NCBI GenBank assembly: GCA_027574665.1
Contig: CM050653.1
Coordinates: 37,832,118-37,896,117, forward strand
Source: Rhynochetos jubatus
Taxonomy: Eukaryota; Chordata; Aves; Eurypygiformes; Rhynochetidae
Direction of reading: 5' to 3'
DNA length: 64,000 nt
Part shown: positions 59,440 through 64,000 of the stretch, one piece after another
Layout of the letters: each line of letters opens with the position of its first letter
Numbering within the stretch: the first letter of the stretch is position 1
Position numbers and translations under genes: made by a program
Notes under the pieces: model-generated
What the model saw: the letters and a program-made list of their open reading frames with translations, nothing else
The model's database searches: none
Told to the model about the DNA's origin: nothing

Positions 59440-60373
59440 TGGAGTAAAATACAAACATACATATGAGCAGGGACAGATGAACGAGCAGAATGCGCTACTG
59501 AGAGGCTGCCAGGCAAACACAAGGCAGAGGATTACAAGGCCGGAGGGAAGGAAGTTGTTTTCTGGCGAGGTTACACTAAGAAAGGAGACGAAAACATCTA
59601 CAGTAACTTAGTTCCCAAGAAAGCTGCTCCGTTAGCAGCTTCCCCACCTGTTTTCAGATTGTCGCCGTAACGTTAAGGATACTGGAAGAGCCAGAATCTG
59701 TCTTCTGATGTTCAACTCTGTTTCAAATTTGAGTGGAAAAGCGTAACTTCAGTTAGCGGCTTCATTGGAAAGGGCCCAGCGCTTCCGCCACAAAGCGTTT
59801 TACCTCACTATCCAACAGACGCCCTCCAGCAACGCGCTACTGACCACACTGCTGCAGCGTGACACGTCCAGCGTGAAATAACATTACACAATCAGCGTGT
59901 TTCATCTTTTTCCCTCCTACTGTTTACTTCCACTGATGGATTTTTCCCACATATAATGCCACTTCACGGCTACATTAAACTATACAAATCTAACAACCGG
60001 AGTTTCCACCTCAGAGACATCAAAAAAACTCTTAATGCCTTTTTTCTTTTTTTTTTTTCCTTTTCTTAACAAAAATAAACTCCTTCCTTTGCAGAGAATG
60101 ACCTCAGTTCTTCATGAAGCTCCTGTTCGCTGTTTCTCGAGGAATGTCGATGGTTAACAAGTAAAAACATGACTACAGAAACTAATACCTATAAACTGTA
60201 GGATTACAAGGAAGTAAGGTAGGAGTTTCAGTGCGTCATTAGTATTAATAAAAAGTTATTTCAAGCACTAGAAGCAAAAAAATATACCATTCGAAACGAG
60301 TTGCTGGAAAATAATACCAGTTTACTTTTTCTTTCTCTGGCAGCTTCTGATAAGATCAGATGGTTTTGGTATG
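59440..60373 (-). other. LZTFL1 3' untranslated region (extent inferred)
   Basis: Non-coding sequence between the LZTFL1 stop codon and the nearest minus-strand AATAAA. It includes homopolymer tracts such as the T-rich run near 60041-60060. No open reading frame of note. The boundary depends on which poly(A) signal is used. Confidence 0.5.
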
Positions 60374-61909
60374 TCAGTCTTCTGGCTCATACCTGAGGAT
60401 TAAAAATAAATAAATAACCCCCCCCTACTTAAAGCAGAGTAGAAAATACTCAAGAGGCACTTAAGACTCTAAAGAAGATACGAAATGCGAGCGATAAACA
60501 ACTCCCACTAGCAACGCATTCCTGTCGGGGTTCCCTGCATGACACAGGGCACAGACAAACGTATACACTATTTCGACTATTTTCTCCTTTCAAGACTGGC
60601 CGGTTTTCCAGACAGCAGAACCAGGGAATGATGGGGAACCTACCCACAAATCCCAAAATACAGGCAGCAATTCACATGGCAGTTTTAAGTTCCGCCTCTG
60701 TCCTCCTACAGCACAGGTCTAAGGCACCCTCCACATTGCCAGAGCTCACCTGACGTTTGCCGAACGAGCCTTCCACGCGCTCTAACGGCCAGGGCGCGTC
60801 TTTCTTTACTCGGTACAGGCCCAGCCCTGTTTACGTCCTGTGGGCTTCTCCTTCCCATAAGCACGTGTGGAAGAAACAAGGTAAGGCCAAGGCATCTGCC
60901 ACATCTCCCACCTGCACCTCCGTGTGTAGCGCCTCAGGGCTTATCTACCAAGACCTAATATTGTGCATCCTCCCCATACGAAATCCCCTCACGACTTGCT
61001 ACCCAGTAACTGCTGTTGCACACATCAGTCCGGTGCTCCTAGCATCCATAAAAAGGATTGGCTTGTCAAAACTGAGGGAAGAGCCTACTGGAAATTCTTT
61101 TTAAGGGAAAATTTATAGCCTGTTTTAGAGACAGGTTCATGTTCATAAAGACAAAACGGGAGCAGAACAAGGATCCCGAACACGGATCCCGTTTGGACAG
61201 ACGGAACAGCATTGCTTACTTGGAAAGCCTCCTACGCAGATCCTTTATCTGTTCGTTCTTCTTTGTGAGGATCTCTTTCATGTTGCGATAGGCAGCTGTT
61301 TGCTGAAATTTCTTCTCCAATTCCTACATAACAACATCAGCATATTATTAAAATATTATGAAAAGCAGGCTAATACAGTTTTTAAAAAAGAAGACTTGCT
61401 TTTCCTCCTCAACTTTCAGAATAGTAGCTTCTCCAACTTACTCAAATTTACTTCCTAATGAAATCGGGCTAAAAGTCTTCTGAAGTCTGGGAACACTCTT
61501 GTAATTCAAGAATTTCTGTGCAGACAAATGGGAAATTTAAGTATTCCTCTCGTTATAATCACGCTGTTGTGGTTTTGCTAGTTCACGTACAACATTTTTC
61601 CACTGAAATAACAAAAACACACAGGTGCAACTGTGACCCACTGAACTCTGCGTCCTCTAGTGGATGCTCGTTAAGTTACTACTCAGTTAAAATGTGAGTA
61701 AGGATCTGACCTTCACGTTACAATAACGCACTAACCTTTTCAGCTGTGGACAGCTGATCCTGAACCTTCAGCAAGTCGTGTTTTGTTGTCACCAAGTTCT
61801 CTTCCAAGAATTTTTGGTTGGCAGTAGAATCGTTCAAAGTCTTCTCAAACTGGCTTTTCAAAGCTGCCACTTTATTCTCCAGTTCAGCGATATCCTGGTT
61901 TGTATGAGA
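60374..61909 (-). CDS. LZTFL1: Leucine zipper transcription factor-like protein 1 (LZTFL1), last three coding exons
   Basis: LZTFL1 is a cytoplasmic coiled-coil protein that binds the BBSome and controls ciliary entry of membrane cargo. Three terminal exons in transcript order, 61736-61909, 61220-61323 and 60374-60392, join in frame to 98 codons plus stop, equivalent to about residues 202-299 of the 299-residue human protein. Encoded segments include IAELENKVAALKSQFEKTLN, EENLVTTKHDLLKVQDQL, ELEKKFQQTAAYRNMKEILT and the final KYEPED. The heptad-rich Leu/Glu/Lys pattern shows the long C-terminal coiled coil. Donors (GTTAG, GTAAGC) and acceptors agree with phase. The 5' exons are not found up to 64000, so the gene runs off the right edge. 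It is in tandem with SLC6A20, about 7.6 kb upstream of it on the same strand. Confidence 0.95.
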
Positions 61910-64000
61910 CTTCAACGGAAGAGAGATTTAAAATGTCAGTGCAAAATTTCACATAAAGTGGATGCATCGTAATTTTTAATTATTAGCTTCACATTATTAA
62001 TGCCTAAATTAGAAATGCTTTAACTGAAAAACATAGTTAAAGCACTAATTTATAACCTAAAAAACTTGTTACTAAATGCATTTTAAAGATGGCTGGAACG
62101 TCTTCTCTGCCAAGCTGAAATTTCAGGGGTTTGTACTCCACTTCTCTAGGAACTAGGTGAAGCCACAGGATGAAGCATATCACAAGAAGTTACTCAGAAA
62201 TATACAGAAATAAGCTGTAATTTACCATTTAAGATCTGCGTATCTACATGCTAATGTATTTTTAAGCAGATAACCTATCAATCACAGGCGTTTCAACAGC
62301 TGTCGGTGTAATACAGGTAGAAAGGATGAAAGTGTTAAGACTCGTGTTACCAATCGGGTACCGAGACTGCACCGTTCTGAGATGCGCTACAAAAACAGCC
62401 TCCACAGCTGCTTGTGAAGCAACTTTCCTGTTTCCTTGTCAGAAGAAACGACCCAAACTCTTCTGGCTGCCAGTTCTGGGTCACAAAACGTTATATTGAT
62501 GTAACTGTTCTAGGGATTCCCTTTTAAATAAATAACAAAACACCCCTCTCGGGTTTAAAAGCTCAACCGCAACCTCTCAAAAGTGCAATGCCTCAGGATG
62601 AGGCTGAACTAACAGCACCTTAAAACGAACAAACCCCCTAAAACTAAACCCACTTGATAACAGTACCCGTGCAGAGGAAAAGCTTATTTTGAATGTGGAG
62701 ACAGTCAAGGCTGCAGTGCTGAAAAGCACTGCGCTGTACGCTGCTTCAGACCAGAAGGGACAGTGACCATTCTTCCAAACTGTGACAGAAGTCAGGTATG
62801 TCAAAATTCTAAATCCTCAGGTTAAACCGATCCAACGGAGCGGTTACTCCCAAACTGTGGTTCGCATTCGGTGTGTGGAACTGTATTAACTATTAAAAAA
62901 AAAAAACCAACCAAAAACAAGGGGGAAAAAAGGGTAGAAATCTGCTGAGAGTTGGTCCTTGATAACCACTTGCGGTTTGGCAGTCGTTTGTTCGTCCAAA
63001 GAGTTTGCAAACCACTGCTTTAACGAGCAGCTCTGTCCATACGACTTTATGGACACCCATCCTATAGAAATATGGAGTGAAACCAGAACAAAGTCAGCAT
63101 TTTCTCCAAACTACTCATAGTTAATTGGTTAAATAAAGTCACACATTTCAGTACTGCATCTACTCGCTGGTTTCAACAACATATTTATCTGCCTGGGAAT
63201 AGAAAAGGTAAGAGCTAGAGAAGGAAGTTACGCATCACTGAGAGCACAGGAGGACGTTACAGCATATTAAGAAAGCCAAGTACATACCACAAACCAGTTA
63301 GAAAGCAAAATAAAAAGAAATCATGATTAAAATATGAAAATTAAAGTGGAAACAGGTTTATGATATTGAACTTCACTTGCAAATCTGTAAATACTGCAGG
63401 AATTTTAAAAAGTCAAGTTTCTCATTTTAATGGGATTAAAGCGTTCTGATTCTGCTAAAAAGTTTGAACTGAAATGTTTTAAATTTAAGAAACAATCACC
63501 TATGAACAACTTCAGAAAACTGTAATTATTGACAAAATAGAGGTACAAGCTTAAAAAATACTAAGGTGACCTGAACAGATTTATCGGAGTCAAACTGCAT
63601 GGCTTCTGGCTTCTTATGGCTGGGTTTTTTTTTCCGGCAGCAGCAGCTCACCATGCTTGAAACCTCACTTACAATTAAAACTAAGAACTGCAAGTAGTAA
63701 AAACAAACAGGGAACCATTTCTGACAGCACACTGATACGGGCAGAACGGCATAAAAATCAAACATTTGCCACCTGAGGATTTACGTTTTTAAAGCCTGAA
63801 GGGAGAAGCAGCAAGTGTGGCTTGTCCGTGTCCGTATCACTGTGATAAATACTTGAAAGGATTAGCATTTTACTGTTGCTATAAACCCCAGATTAGATTC
63901 CCTTCGCTCTCTGGTAAACGGAAAGAGAAACAGAAATAAGCTTGTATCTGTTAATACAAATATCACCCCTGAAAATACGAACTCTAGAAAACTACTTTCC
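61910..64000 (-). other. LZTFL1 intron (continues past window edge)
   Basis: AT-rich sequence upstream of the first LZTFL1 exon in the window. No earlier LZTFL1 coiled-coil exon could be recognised on the minus strand here, so the interval is called intronic. It has several A-rich tracts (for example 62895-62907) but no identifiable mobile element. Confidence 0.7.

Noticed and set aside
63526..63765. Minus-strand segment reading SCCCRKKKPSHKKPEAMQ before a GT at about 63585, considered as an upstream LZTFL1 exon
   Set aside because: It does not match the LZTFL1 coiled coil expected before the exon at 61909, and there is no pyrimidine-rich acceptor in front of it.

Overview
The window is vertebrate nuclear DNA, almost certainly avian. 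It has large intron-rich genes with GT-AG introns, CpG-island promoters, and five CR1-type LINE fragments, the dominant retroposon of birds and other reptiles. No prokaryotic or viral coding content was recognised. Four protein genes and one tRNA gene can be read exon by exon. Their order (tRNA-Arg, SACM1L, then SLC6A20, then LZTFL1) matches human 3p21.31 as I recall it, with one difference: a complete, intron-containing SNRPD1 lies between SACM1L and SLC6A20.

Layout. 1-3899: no recognisable coding exon; possibly the 3' flank or UTR of an upstream gene (LIMD1 would be expected by synteny). 3900-3972 (-): tRNA-Arg(ACG). 3975-5100: CpG island with the SACM1L promoter and first exon. 4463-31008 (+): SACM1L, 20 coding exons, 595 codons, followed by a 3' UTR of up to about 1.9 kb. 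33030-33960: second CpG island. 33562-40099 (+): SNRPD1, 4 exons, 119 codons. 40440-41130: a CpG-rich stretch between two convergent gene ends, with no assigned gene. 41414-52779 (-): SLC6A20, 11 coding exons, 592 codons. 52780-59430: intergenic. 60374-61909 (-): the last three coding exons of LZTFL1, whose 5' part lies beyond the right edge.

The genes form a syntenic neighbourhood and not a pathway: a PI4P phosphatase of ER and Golgi (SACM1L), a core spliceosomal Sm protein (SNRPD1), a Na+/Cl--dependent imino-acid transporter (SLC6A20) and a ciliary-trafficking coiled-coil protein (LZTFL1). All three fully contained reading frames are intact across every splice junction I traced. Base composition changes along the window: SACM1L introns are AT-rich, while SLC6A20 introns and exons are markedly GC-rich.

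The observations most worth a second look are a U12-type (minor spliceosome) intron in SACM1L, the placement of an intact SNRPD1 gene in this block, an orphan CpG island at 40.4-41.1 kb, a 14-bp perfect palindrome in the shared tRNA-Arg/SACM1L promoter, and a poly(A)-tailed retrocopy-like footprint in SLC6A20 intron 1. I found no convincing new biological system.
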